A stretch of 26,756 nucleotides of DNA, taken from the NCBI GenBank assembly GCA_946479115.1, contig CAMLED010000003.1, positions 1 to 26,756 on the forward strand. Direction: 5' to 3'. The notes beneath the pieces are model-generated. The model was not told the DNA's origin. It saw only the letters and a program-made list of their open reading frames with translations, and searched no databases. This stretch comes from an uncultured Candidatus Saccharibacteria bacterium. Its GTDB lineage: Bacteria > Patescibacteria > Saccharimonadia > Saccharimonadales > UBA6022. This document shows positions 7,628-16,203 of the stretch, one piece after another (within the stretch, counting starts at the first letter, position 1; each line of letters opens with the position of its first letter). The position numbers were made by a program, and so were the translations under genes.

Positions 7628-9136
7628 TTACGCCTCTTTTACTGGAGTTGCAGTTGCAGTACGTGGATCTTCAGAATGCAGATAGATCTTTGGAAACAGA
7701 CCGCCAGCAGCTTCTATTGGAACAACCACACCACTGCCAAAGGTTCGCTCAATACCTTCAGCGGTACCTGGAAGGAATGGTGCCAATTGATGACCGACCT
7801 GGAGAAGAGTACCAACAGCATGACCAAGTACTTCCGCGAGGTGCGCTTCGGCTTCGGGATCAGTTTCTCGGGTCTTAGCAATTTCCCATGGTTTTACCAT
7901 TTCAATATATTTATTAAGTGAACGGATTGTCACCCAAACATCATCGAGTGCCTGATCAAACTGCAGGCTGTTCATGGCATCAAAATACGGCTTCATGTCG
8001 TGATCGGCTTGTGCGTCTTCACCAATAACACCACTCTGGTAACGAGTTACCATACTTGCAACGCGCGAGATGAGGTTACCGAGGTCATTACCAAGTTCTG
8101 TATTATAGGCAGATTCAAATTTTTCCCAAGTGAAATCACCGTCATCAAGTGTTGGGATGTGACGTGAGAAGAAATAGCGGAATGCATCAAGGCCGTATTC
8201 ATCAATAATCTTATTAGGATCGACGACATTTCCAAGTGACTTACTCATCTTGACGTTTCCGACATTGATGTGACCGTGCACCAGTAGTTTCTTCGGTAAC
8301 GACAATTCAAGACCAAGCAACATCGCTGGCCAAATACCGGCGTGGAAGCGAAGGATATCTTTACCAATCACCTGAACATCAGCTGGCCAGAAATCTTGCC
8401 AACCTTCTTTGTCGGGATAGCCGAGCACTGTAATGTAGTTGGCGAGCGCATCAATCCAGACATACATAACCTGCTCTGGATCACCAGGCACTGGTACACC
8501 CCAACTGAGGTTTTTCTTTGGACGTGAGATACTCACATCCTGCAAACCGTCTTTAATTAGTTCAAGGAATTCTTTTTTACGGAAGTCTGGCACGATCGCC
8601 ATACGACCAGTTTCAATTGCCTCGCGAACCTTGTCGGTAAATGCGCTGGCCTTAAGATAATAATTCTCTTCACTGAGGCGTTGGTATGGCTGATTGTGAT
8701 CTGGGCAGATGCCGTTATTAGCTGTTGCCTCTTTATCGGTCACAAATGATTCGCACCCCTGACAATACCAACCTTCGTAACTACCCTTGTAGATATACGG
8801 CTGTAGTTTTTGCCAAATATACTGAACGGCACCGATGTGATGCGGATCAGTCGTACGGATAAAATCAGTGTAGGTTGCGCCAACTTTTTTCATGAGCGAT
8901 TCAAAGTTAACGTACATTTGATCAGTGTAGGCTTTAGGATCTAGATTATTTTCTGCGGCCTTGGCGGCAATTTTATTACCGTGTTCATCAGTACCAACCT
9001 GAAAACGAACTTCCTTACCCTGCTGTTTTTGGTAACGCGTCCAAATATCAGCGAGCAAATAGTCGAGAGCGTTGCCGATATGCGGCGTTCCATTCACATA
9101 CGGAATGGCGGTAGTAATGTATAATTTTTTTCCCAT
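7628..9136 (-). CDS. metG: Methionyl-tRNA synthetase
   Basis: Class I synthetase that charges initiator and elongator tRNA-Met. The HIGH-type motif is HIGN at residues 19-22 and the KMSKS motif is at 296-300. The connective domain holds one zinc knuckle, C125, C128, C144 and H147, the single-knuckle Cys3His form known from Thermus-type MetRS. The anticodon-binding helices follow from about residue 360. At 502 residues it lacks the optional C-terminal EMAP-like dimerisation domain found in longer bacterial MetRSs. The start has an extended -10 box eleven bases upstream and no Shine-Dalgarno sequence. It is the first gene of a likely metG-tatD-unknown-unknown operon. Confidence 0.97.
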   Translation of the reverse strand: MGKKLYITTAIPYVNGTPHIGNALDYLLADIWTRYQKQQGKEVRFQVGTDEHGNKIAAKAAENNLDPKAYTDQMYVNFESLMKKVGATYTDFIRTTDPHHIGAVQYIWQKLQPYIYKGSYEGWYCQGCESFVTDKEATANNGICPDHNQPYQRLSEENYYLKASAFTDKVREAIETGRMAIVPDFRKKEFLELIKDGLQDVSISRPKKNLSWGVPVPGDPEQVMYVWIDALANYITVLGYPDKEGWQDFWPADVQVIGKDILRFHAGIWPAMLLGLELSLPKKLLVHGHINVGNVKMSKSLGNVVDPNKIIDEYGLDAFRYFFSRHIPTLDDGDFTWEKFESAYNTELGNDLGNLISRVASMVTRYQSGVIGEDAQADHDMKPYFDAMNSLQFDQALDDVWVTIRSLNKYIEMVKPWEIAKTRETDPEAEAHLAEVLGHAVGTLLQVGHQLAPFLPGTAEGIERTFGSGVVVPIEAAGGLFPKIYLHSEDPRTATATPVKEA

Positions 9137-9147
9137 AATTGATTTTT

Positions 9148-9156
9148 ATTATAACA
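9148..9156 (-). promoter_or_regulatory. Extended -10 promoter of metG
   Basis: The minus strand reads TGT-TATAAT, hexamer at 9153-9148, eleven bases before the metG ATG. The expected leader is about five bases, with no Shine-Dalgarno sequence. Confidence 0.7.
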
Positions 9157-9164
9157 GAGACAGA

Positions 9165-9872
9165 TTAATCGCGCATCATGGCAACAATCGCAAACCGGCC
9201 ATCGGTCATTTGATTACCCGCTAGGTATTCGCTGTGCGAAAAATAGTTATCGTCCGTGGCGGTATCAATATCACTAACTTCAATCTGATCTATACTCACT
9301 CCAGCTCTCAATAGTTGCTCGCAGGCCACCTCCAGCAGTCCACGGTTTTCAAAGGCAAACAACGGATAGTTTTCAGCGCCAACCGCTGGACTCAGCCAGA
9401 CCTGCAGTTCAGCCGGTTCGCTGCCAAACTCGTCGACCAAAAACTGAATACTCTTGGTTCCACCCTCCATTTCAATACTGTGACGACCCAAGTGAGTCAC
9501 CATCATAATTTGGTTTGTCGGATCGTAGATGACAGCACCCAAACAATCGGCGAGCGGCAAGAAAAGTGCATGATCGGGTCGCGTGACCACCAGCGCATCG
9601 GCATGCAAATCCGACACTGGCTCCAGCATTCCCTCGCCTTGGTTTATATCATCAACAATTCGATACCGCCTAAAATCAGCCGTGTCTTCATACGACACCT
9701 GAACCAACGTCGCTTGGTTCGGATCAATTTCTAACTGCTCAAGAAAGGCAATCCGATTGTTACGAGTCTCGTCGTCATCACCACGGCCAAAGCGCATATT
9801 ACCGTCGTCGGTTGACGAAACACCAACGACAAGTGCGTCGCCGAAGATGGTCGGCTGATTAGCGAGAACCAC
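9165..9872 (-). CDS. pgeF: PgeF/YfiH-like (laccase-domain, DUF152) protein with altered active site
   Basis: A member of the YfiH/PgeF/FAMIN fold family, described first as polyphenol oxidases and later as purine-nucleoside-acting enzymes or peptidoglycan-editing factors. Family marks are the FGRGDDDETRNNR stretch near the N-terminus, LADCLGAVIYDP and DNYFSHS. Two of the usual metal/catalytic motifs are changed: QVHG reads QVSY (His to Ser, about residue 60 from the GTG start) and HAGWRG reads HLGRHS (the His is kept, about 127); the ADC cysteine (about 110) is kept. The frame opens to an ATG at 9938, but that would overlap rsmA by 80 bases. A GTG at 9872 (overlap 14 bases, AGGG upstream) or a TTG at 9887 fits the family N-terminus better. 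It is the last gene of the operon with rsmA and the G5/SLT protein. Confidence 0.82.
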   Translation of the reverse strand: MVLANQPTIFGDALVVGVSSTDDGNMRFGRGDDDETRNNRIAFLEQLEIDPNQATLVQVSYEDTADFRRYRIVDDINQGEGMLEPVSDLHADALVVTRPDHALFLPLADCLGAVIYDPTNQIMMVTHLGRHSIEMEGGTKSIQFLVDEFGSEPAELQVWLSPAVGAENYPLFAFENRGLLEVACEQLLRAGVSIDQIEVSDIDTATDDNYFSHSEYLAGNQMTDGRFAIVAMMRD

Positions 9873-10641
9873 CGATAGCCCTGGCAAGATCTTGCCATTG
9901 TTCAAGTGATAAACTTTCTGCGCGATCGTTCGGTGCAATCTTGGCTGCGTTTAAGAATGCTTCAGCCTGGTCTTTTGAGATATGAAGACCGCCAGATAAA
10001 CTAGAGCGAAGCATCTTTCGTTTTGCAGAGAAGCCAGCTTTCACCACGCGGAAGAATTCTTTTTCAGCGATATCAGTCAGGAATGATGTACTGCGAGTTT
10101 TTAAGATAACGACTTGGCTATCTACCTTCGGCGGTGGGGTGAAAAGTGCCGCTGGGACGATATCACCAAGTGTCACATCGGCAAACAACTGCGCGCTAAC
10201 AGCGAGAATACTCATATCACCTGGTTGAGCGGCGAGGCGTTCGGCCACTTCTTTTTGCACCAACAATACCGCGACATCAGGCTTATTATCAGCAGTCATA
10301 AGGAGCTGCACAATTTTACTCGTAATGTAATACGGCACATTGGCTACGACCTTATAGCCAGGATCCAGCTGTGAGAGATCAAAGGCGAGGATGTCACTTT
10401 GAATAACCGTTAGGTCCTTGCCAGGAAATTGTGCCGGTAGTTTACGGGCTAGCTCTTCGTCGAACTCGACGGCAACCACTTTTTTACTGCGGCGTAGCAG
10501 CTCGCTCGTCAGTGTCCCAAGACCAGGACCAATTTCAAGAACCGTATCATCTGACGTTAATTCTGCGCAATCAGCGATATGCGCCAATACGTCACGGTCA
10601 CGAAGCCAGTGCTGCCCAAGCGATTTGTTTGGACCAGCCAA
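9859..10641 (-). CDS. rsmA: 16S rRNA dimethyladenosine transferase RsmA (KsgA)
   Basis: SAM-dependent enzyme that dimethylates two adjacent adenosines in the 3' terminal hairpin of 16S rRNA during late small-subunit assembly. The SAM-binding motif EIGPGLGTLT is at residues 36-45 and the catalytic motif NVPYY at 101-105 (family consensus NLPY[YNF]). The N-terminus KSLGQHWLRD corresponds to the family KxxGQxFL. At 260 residues it is full length. The start codon is TTG, immediately after the TAG stop of the upstream G5/SLT gene, with an AAGG about nine bases upstream. The combination of an rpf/G5-type cell-wall gene directly before rsmA is also seen in Actinobacteria and Bacilli (yabE, ksgA region), so this gene order looks ancient. 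Confidence 0.96.
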   Translation of the reverse strand: MAGPNKSLGQHWLRDRDVLAHIADCAELTSDDTVLEIGPGLGTLTSELLRRSKKVVAVEFDEELARKLPAQFPGKDLTVIQSDILAFDLSQLDPGYKVVANVPYYITSKIVQLLMTADNKPDVAVLLVQKEVAERLAAQPGDMSILAVSAQLFADVTLGDIVPAALFTPPPKVDSQVVILKTRSTSFLTDIAEKEFFRVVKAGFSAKRKMLRSSLSGGLHISKDQAEAFLNAAKIAPNDRAESLSLEQWQDLARAIGGSR

Positions 10642-11853
10642 CTAGTACCAGCCTTTTGCCTGGAAACTACTCCATGCGCCACATGGTGTACTGTAGCGAC
10701 CCTTGATATAGCCAAGTCCCCAAGTGATCTGTGTTGCAGCACTAGTAAGATAATCTGGTGCGACTGACGCCATCTTGCTTGCAGGAAGTGCCTGAGGAAT
10801 ACCATAGGCGCCCGAGCTGACATTACCACTTGTTGTTTTCCAGCCCGATTCACGCATCCAGAGGTTATAAAGACATGACCACTGATCTTCACCAAAGCCA
10901 TAGTCAAGCATCATCTGATGACCAAGCGCCTGAGCTTCGGTCGGATTCGTCGGTGTTGGCATTTTTGCCCCGACAACTTCGATTTGCTTCTTAGGCTCTT
11001 TCGTCACAACACTTTGAATTTCTTTACGGCTAACTTCTTTGCCATTTTGCATTTCAATTTCGTAGCTTACCGAACGCTTACCCGCTTCACCGGCTGTTTT
11101 AACTTCTTTGTAGCCGAGTTCACGATCACGGTCTTTCGTTTGCTCAACATCAAAGGCGATATCTTGCTCTTCAGTAATTGTCTGAACACCATTGCGCCAC
11201 AGCTCTACCGTCATACCCGCAGTGATTGGTGTGTTATCTGGTGTCGATACGGTATCGTTTTTGCCCAGAGTAATATTTTTCTGATCTAGCATATCGCCAA
11301 CGGTCGTTGCCTGAGTGTAGGCTGTGAGAGTCTTGCCGTACATAACTAACGTAAACGCAGTTGCGCGATCAATCGAAACCTGCAGACCGGCACCTTGACT
11401 AACCATATCGGTATTAGCACTGACAGTCGTCAGATCTTCGTCCTGTAATATAACGTTAGCATGCTCAACAATCTGTTTTGGCGTTTGATACGGTGATAAT
11501 ATTTTCGTACGTGTATTGCCGTCAATCACTGTTACTGGACGAGCACGGTAGACATTCACGTCATAGTGACCCGCCACAAGTGTCTCATCCAGACCAGGTT
11601 CAACCAGGTCATTCGGATCAATCTGCACGCCCGCTTGCTTAAAAGCGTCGCCGAGAGTTGTTGCAGTCGTTAAGAAACCTTTATCCTGACCGTTGTCATG
11701 AAGGGTGATAAGATGTTCACCACTAGCAACAGGGGTTTGCGATTCAGCATGCGTTCGGCCTGCAAGGATAATGCCAAAAATAATAACAACAAGGCAGAAA
11801 GCTGCTGCAAGAATGCCGTACGGTATGCTTGGTTTGCGGGTTAGACTTCTCAT
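10642..11853 (-). CDS. G5/DUF348 cell-wall protein with C-terminal lytic transglycosylase-like domain
   Basis: A secreted or membrane-anchored muralytic enzyme of the YabE/Rpf type. Residues 1-12 are basic, 13-32 form a signal anchor, two DUF348 (ubiquitin-like) repeats lie at about 46-105 and 160-212, and a G5 domain at about 218-296. The C-terminal 100 residues hold a lysozyme-fold domain with the likely catalytic glutamate E335 in WMRESGW, the SSGAYGIPQ substrate-groove motif and the final GAWSSFQAKGWY. It would cleave the glycan strands of peptidoglycan. Unlike most neighbours it has a real leader of about 28 nt with GGAGGTG, eleven bases before the ATG. It is the first gene of the operon with rsmA (stop and start abut) and the pgeF-like gene. 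The two cysteines at 327 and 391 may form a disulfide. Confidence 0.93.
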   Translation of the reverse strand: MRSLTRKPSIPYGILAAAFCLVVIIFGIILAGRTHAESQTPVASGEHLITLHDNGQDKGFLTTATTLGDAFKQAGVQIDPNDLVEPGLDETLVAGHYDVNVYRARPVTVIDGNTRTKILSPYQTPKQIVEHANVILQDEDLTTVSANTDMVSQGAGLQVSIDRATAFTLVMYGKTLTAYTQATTVGDMLDQKNITLGKNDTVSTPDNTPITAGMTVELWRNGVQTITEEQDIAFDVEQTKDRDRELGYKEVKTAGEAGKRSVSYEIEMQNGKEVSRKEIQSVVTKEPKKQIEVVGAKMPTPTNPTEAQALGHQMMLDYGFGEDQWSCLYNLWMRESGWKTTSGNVSSGAYGIPQALPASKMASVAPDYLTSAATQITWGLGYIKGRYSTPCGAWSSFQAKGWY

Positions 11854-11864
11854 AAATTGGGAAA

Positions 11865-11896
11865 CACCTCCACGGTGTACTTAGATAAGTATATCA
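11865..11896 (-). promoter_or_regulatory. Promoter and Shine-Dalgarno leader of the G5/SLT operon
   Basis: On the minus strand TGA-TATACT (hexamer 11893-11888) gives an expected start near 11881 and a leader of about 28 nt. GGAGGTG lies at 11871-11865, eleven bases before the ATG. ACACC and GGTGT flank GTGGA here, so the ribosome-binding site sits in a five-base-pair inverted repeat. Confidence 0.6.
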
Positions 11897-11970
11897 AATC
11901 TCGGGTACCATTGATAGAGTTTTAAGCGTAAGCGTTACCAAAGATAACTGATCTAACAGATAATAAAATC

Positions 11971-14079
11971 TTATAATTTTTCAAGACGAGCAAACTGAAC
12001 ATTCAATTTTTTCGTCTTGCCGCCTGCAAACTGAACGGTCACTGCTAGCCCATCAATATCAATTACCTCACCAACACCGAACATTGCGGAGCGAACATTA
12101 TCGCCGATATCAAGACCTGGACCGTCAGCAAATTCATCGTACTCGTCATGCGCCTGAAACGATGGAGCCGGTGCTGTCATCAATTCATGTCCCATATCTG
12201 CGAGGAATCGTGAAGCTGGGTTATAACTGCGCTGGCCAAATTGTAAACGAGACTGGGCATAGCTAAGATGCAGCTCTTCGCGGGCACGTGTCATGCCGAC
12301 ATAACACAACCGACGCTCTTCCTCGAGCTCAGCTGGACCCGCCTCGTACACACGAGAATGCGGAAAGACCCCTTCTTCCATGCCAATTATAAAGACAACA
12401 GGAAACTCCAAGCCTTTAGCGGCGTGAATTGTCATGAGCGTCACTTTTTGTTCATCGCTGTTCGTATCGACACTTGACATCAAAGCGACTTCCTCAAGGA
12501 AATCAGGCACCGAGGCGAATGATTTTGCATCAGAAATCAAGGCGCCCAGGTTAGCTTCGCGCTCTTCAGCCTGTGGCGTACCGTCAAGAATATAATCGCG
12601 ATACCCGGTTTTATCAATCAGTAGTTCGATCACCTCACTTGGTGATGTGCCAGCTTCGATCTTTGCCTGGAGGTTACGTAGGTTTGATCCTAAAGTCGAA
12701 AGTGCTGTGCGTGCTCTTGCCATCACAGCCGTGGTTTGTTCGACATTGACGAGTGCCGAGATAATATCAAGTCCGCTGCTTGCTTGCCAAATCAAAAACT
12801 TTTCGAGGCTTGTCGCACCGATTCCACGGGTTGGTACATTTACAATACGGCTAAAGCTCATACGGTCATTCGGCTGATAGAGTAGCCGAAGATAGGCGAT
12901 AACATCTTTGATCTCTTTGCGGTCATAGAATCTCACACCGCCAATAATTTGATAGGGTACGCGCTGCTGCAACAATGCGCGCTCTAGGGTGTAGCTCTGT
13001 GAGTTCATACGGTACAGAATGGCAAACTCACCATATTTACGCGCACCCATCGTTGCCTGAACTGCAATACGACTGACAACCGTATAGGCTTCTTCGGCCT
13101 CATCGTACACTGGGTGAACTTGAACCGGCGCACCAGCTGGTTCGGCAGTCCAGAGTTCTTTGTCAGTTCGTTGCAAGTTCTTCGTAATAACATTGTGCGC
13201 TGCCTCAAGAATTGCACCAGTGCTACGGTAATTTTGTTCGAGCTTAATAACCTTGGCACCCGGAAAGTCGCGTTCAAAGTTCAGGATATTCGTAAAATCA
13301 GCGCCGCGCCAACTATAGATCGACTGCCAGTCATCGCCAACCACGCAGATATTACGATCATCACCAACCAAGCTTTTGACGATAGCATACTGGGCCGCAT
13401 TAGTATCCTGATACTCATCGATCAGAATATGTTTGAACTGAGCTCGCCATTTGGCACGCACGTCTGGCTGTTCACGGAACAACCGTACCGTCTCGATCAA
13501 CAGATCATCGAAATCTAATGCGCCGGCTTCGATACGCATTTTTTCGTACAATGCATAAATTTTGGCGACTGCTTGTTGAAAGGGGTAATGGCTGGTGCTA
13601 GCGAATTCTTCAGGACCAACAAGTTCATTCTTGGCATTTGAAATCGCGCTACTAACCGCCCGTGGTTTGATTTGCTTATCCGCAATTGACAGCTGTTTCA
13701 TAGCCTGCTTAATCAACCCTTGACGATCATCCTCGTCATAGATGACGTAATTTGACTGAATGCCAATTTTGTCACCATCAAGACGTAATAGACGTACGCA
13801 AATACCATGGAATGTTCCCATCCATGGCATAAATGAACGCGTTGTTTCTTGCCCAACCAGATGTGCTAAACGTTCACGCATTTCTTTGGCGGCTTTATTA
13901 GTAAACGTTACTGCCAGAATCTCATTTGGCCAAACACGCTCTTGTGTCATCAAATACGCAATTCGATGCGTCAGTGTCTTGGTTTTCCCACTTCCCGCTC
14001 CGGCTAAAATAAGCACCGGTCCGGTCGTGGTTTTTACCGCGTCAGCTTGCGCGGGATTAAGATCCTGTAGAATATCCAT
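11971..14079 (-). CDS. pcrA: UvrD/PcrA-type superfamily 1 DNA helicase
   Basis: ATP-driven 3'-5' DNA helicase used in nucleotide-excision repair and in removing obstacles to replication. Walker A is AGAGSGKT at residues 26-33, motif Ia VTFTNKAAKEMRE near 57-69, motif II DEYQD at 221-225, and motif III GDDWQSIYSWRGA at 248-260 (a Trp where many relatives have Asp). Motif V, TIHAAKGLEFPVVF, and motif VI, YVGMTRAREEL, are intact. The C-terminal 50 residues form the Tudor-like RNA-polymerase-binding segment typical of PcrA (GDNVRSAMFGVGEVIDIDG). The frame opens upstream to 14169, but ATG 14079 gives the natural N-terminus (MDILQDLNPAQADAV) and has a TATAAT seven bases before it; the longer form would also overlap the next gene. 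The protein is 702 residues. Confidence 0.95.
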   Translation of the reverse strand: MDILQDLNPAQADAVKTTTGPVLILAGAGSGKTKTLTHRIAYLMTQERVWPNEILAVTFTNKAAKEMRERLAHLVGQETTRSFMPWMGTFHGICVRLLRLDGDKIGIQSNYVIYDEDDRQGLIKQAMKQLSIADKQIKPRAVSSAISNAKNELVGPEEFASTSHYPFQQAVAKIYALYEKMRIEAGALDFDDLLIETVRLFREQPDVRAKWRAQFKHILIDEYQDTNAAQYAIVKSLVGDDRNICVVGDDWQSIYSWRGADFTNILNFERDFPGAKVIKLEQNYRSTGAILEAAHNVITKNLQRTDKELWTAEPAGAPVQVHPVYDEAEEAYTVVSRIAVQATMGARKYGEFAILYRMNSQSYTLERALLQQRVPYQIIGGVRFYDRKEIKDVIAYLRLLYQPNDRMSFSRIVNVPTRGIGATSLEKFLIWQASSGLDIISALVNVEQTTAVMARARTALSTLGSNLRNLQAKIEAGTSPSEVIELLIDKTGYRDYILDGTPQAEEREANLGALISDAKSFASVPDFLEEVALMSSVDTNSDEQKVTLMTIHAAKGLEFPVVFIIGMEEGVFPHSRVYEAGPAELEEERRLCYVGMTRAREELHLSYAQSRLQFGQRSYNPASRFLADMGHELMTAPAPSFQAHDEYDEFADGPGLDIGDNVRSAMFGVGEVIDIDGLAVTVQFAGGKTKKLNVQFARLEKL

Positions 14080-14086
14080 TAGTTCT

Positions 14087-14092
14087 ATTATA
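14087..14092 (-). promoter_or_regulatory. -10 box of pcrA, leaderless
   Basis: TATAAT on the minus strand at 14092-14087 is followed by seven bases and the ATG at 14079. There is no TG extension and no clear -35. The box lies inside the longer open frame, which argues that the upstream in-frame start at 14169 is not used. Confidence 0.65.
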
Positions 14093-14122
14093 ACGGACAA
14101 TGGCCTAAAAGAGGCGAGATAA

Positions 14123-15367
14123 CTAGATAATATGGAACCAATAAAGCGCAGCTGCGCCGCCACCACCAATAATCAAAAGTAGGACAATCCATACAATCCA
14201 TAGCCAGCCAGATTTCTTTTTAACTGGGTGTGCTAGCGGTTGGTGATATGTGTCAGTATCATAAATGCCACCATTCGTCTGGTCGCTAGTGCTTGGCTCT
14301 TCTTTGTATTGCTGTGGAATTGAAGTTGGACCAGCAGGTACTGGCGCTTCTACGGCTGGTTTTTCTGGCTCGATCTCAGTTTCTTTTTCTTTGGATACTG
14401 AGATGTTAGAAGATTCCACTACAGGCGCTGGTTCGGCGCTATCCGTAGCTGGTACTTCTGCAGCTGGAGTTTCCATTGCTGAAGTGCCCCCGTCAGTCTC
14501 GATTGCCATCAAATCTTTTTGTAGTTCAGGAGGAAGAATTGGCGCAACATCTGCCGTCAACGCTGGTAGTTGATCCTCAGGATCATCAGCCGGGGCTGCA
14601 TCATCTTGCTCTGCAGCGGCATTTGATACAGATGGCTCAACTGCTGGGATGCTGTCAGTGACAGTACCGCCGAGTGGGCGCTTTTCAACTTTAGCATCAG
14701 ACAAAAATGGCGTCGTTAGTGGAGCTGGGGTCGTATCTTCAAGGTCATCAATCGCAAATACATCATCATCGTCCTCAGTCTCATCTTCGTGCACTGGAGA
14801 AGGCTCAGTTTGTTCATCCTGAGGTGTAACGGTTTCATCTTTGGCGTGGTACCCCGACATCTCAAGTGGGTCAGGCCACTCGTTTTCGTTATGCGTATCG
14901 TGATCAGGCATAGTCGATGTTGGTTCGGTGTCTGCTTCACCTAAGACATTCACAACTGAAGTATCTTCTTTAGGTGATTCATCAACAGGAGTAGTTGGCT
15001 GTTCGATAGTTTTCGTTGGCTCGATAGTCACACCTTGACGTGACGCACTTGGCTTTGAGGCATTTTTCATGTCAGAAGATGGATGAACAACATCCATGAA
15101 TCGTCCTGCACGGCGGGTAGCGAGAGGTGCTGTAGATGATGTCGAAGAAGTTGATGATGTGGCGGGAGGTGTATCAGTTTTAACCGTTCCGTTAACTGCA
15201 GTTAATGCACTGTCCAACTGGTCAAGTGACGGGCGAGAGCTATCAGGTAACGTAGAATCAATATCAAGTGTCTTGATATCATCAGTTTTTGGTGGCTCTA
15301 CTTTTGGCACACCACTCATTAGATTGTTTACGGCCTTATCAAGTTCATCAAAATCTAGTTCGCTCAT
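14123..15367 (-). CDS. Acidic, disordered, C-terminally membrane-anchored protein, 414 aa
   Basis: No family recognised. The first 380 residues are low-complexity, rich in Asp, Glu, Pro, Thr and Ser, with hardly any aromatic residues, so this part is probably disordered and strongly negative. A short basic patch (KKK) at about 383-385 is followed by a single hydrophobic segment at about 388-412 and then the end. By the positive-inside rule the long acidic part should stay in the cytoplasm, making it a tail-anchored protein. The beginning (MSELDFDELDKAVNNLMSG) is the only part with a regular helix-like pattern and might be a binding motif. It starts nine bases after the tpiA stop with AGGTGGG as ribosome-binding site, so it belongs to the glycolytic operon. 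Its function cannot be told from sequence; scaffolding at the membrane is one guess. Confidence 0.82.
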   Translation of the reverse strand: MSELDFDELDKAVNNLMSGVPKVEPPKTDDIKTLDIDSTLPDSSRPSLDQLDSALTAVNGTVKTDTPPATSSTSSTSSTAPLATRRAGRFMDVVHPSSDMKNASKPSASRQGVTIEPTKTIEQPTTPVDESPKEDTSVVNVLGEADTEPTSTMPDHDTHNENEWPDPLEMSGYHAKDETVTPQDEQTEPSPVHEDETEDDDDVFAIDDLEDTTPAPLTTPFLSDAKVEKRPLGGTVTDSIPAVEPSVSNAAAEQDDAAPADDPEDQLPALTADVAPILPPELQKDLMAIETDGGTSAMETPAAEVPATDSAEPAPVVESSNISVSKEKETEIEPEKPAVEAPVPAGPTSIPQQYKEEPSTSDQTNGGIYDTDTYHQPLAHPVKKKSGWLWIVWIVLLLIIGGGGAAALYWFHII

Positions 15368-15376
15368 TTTCCCACC

Positions 15377-16159
15377 TTATTTCTTGACGACTGATCCGTC
15401 TTTATGTGCCTTTTTAACAATTTCGCCAAAAGCATGCGCATCAAGGCTTGCTCCACCAACGAGGAGACCATCGACACCATCAAGTGCCAAATAATCTGCC
15501 GCGCTGTCAGCAGTCACGCTGCCACCATACAAGACACGAATGGTGTTTGCCGCAGCTGGACCGTATAAATGCTTGATCTGACTACGGATTGCCGTGATAG
15601 CCTTGGTAACGTCACCAGGCAATGCATTGTCGCCTGTACCAATTGCCCAGACAGGTTCATACGCGATAATCACATCGTCAAGCTCTTCACTCGTCACGTT
15701 CGCCAGTCCACCAACGAGCTGATCATGCAAAATGTCATGTGTTTCACCGGCCGCGCGCTCGCTTGCTGTCTCGCCGATACAAAGAATCGGGTGAATGTGA
15801 TTACGAATTGAGGCCTGCACCTTTGCACGGACATCTTTATCTGTCTCGCCAAAGACATGACGACGTTCAGAGTGGCCAACAAGTGCATAATCAACGATAC
15901 CGCGTAGCTGAGTAGCTGAAACTTCACCGGTGTAGGCACCATGGTCACGCCAATAGAGGTTCTGGACCGCCAATTTAAACTGACGACGGTCAATCTGAAG
16001 ACTCAGTGACTGCAACGCGAGGAGCGTTGGAGCGAGTACAATTTCAACATCACGACGAACGTCAATTTCCTTAGCAAGCGCATGCAAATACAAACTTGCC
16101 TCATGGGTATTGAGGTTCATTTTCCAGTTACCAATAATGAGTTTCTTATCTCGGGCCAT
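15377..16159 (-). CDS. tpiA: Triose-phosphate isomerase
   Basis: Interconverts dihydroxyacetone phosphate and glyceraldehyde 3-phosphate in glycolysis. Catalytic residues are all present: K13 in GNWKMN, H96 in VGHSERR and E168 in AYEPVWAIGTG; the phosphate-binding YGGSV motif follows. The length of 260 residues is ordinary. It lies 44 bases after pgk and nine bases before the acidic tail-anchored gene, all on the same strand, so a pyk-pgk-tpiA operon is likely. No strong ribosome-binding site or close -10 box was found before the ATG; the reading frame beginning MARDKKLIIGNWKMN matches the family start. Confidence 0.97.
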   Translation of the reverse strand: MARDKKLIIGNWKMNLNTHEASLYLHALAKEIDVRRDVEIVLAPTLLALQSLSLQIDRRQFKLAVQNLYWRDHGAYTGEVSATQLRGIVDYALVGHSERRHVFGETDKDVRAKVQASIRNHIHPILCIGETASERAAGETHDILHDQLVGGLANVTSEELDDVIIAYEPVWAIGTGDNALPGDVTKAITAIRSQIKHLYGPAAANTIRVLYGGSVTADSAADYLALDGVDGLLVGGASLDAHAFGEIVKKAHKDGSVVKK

Positions 16160-16203
16160 ATACTACTTATGCTTCTTTGCTATTCAGTGTAGCTTAATTG
16201 TCA

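Noticed and set aside
14080..14169. N-terminal extension of the helicase to an in-frame start at 14169
   Set aside because: It would overlap the next gene, includes the pcrA -10 box, and ATG 14079 gives the family N-terminus.
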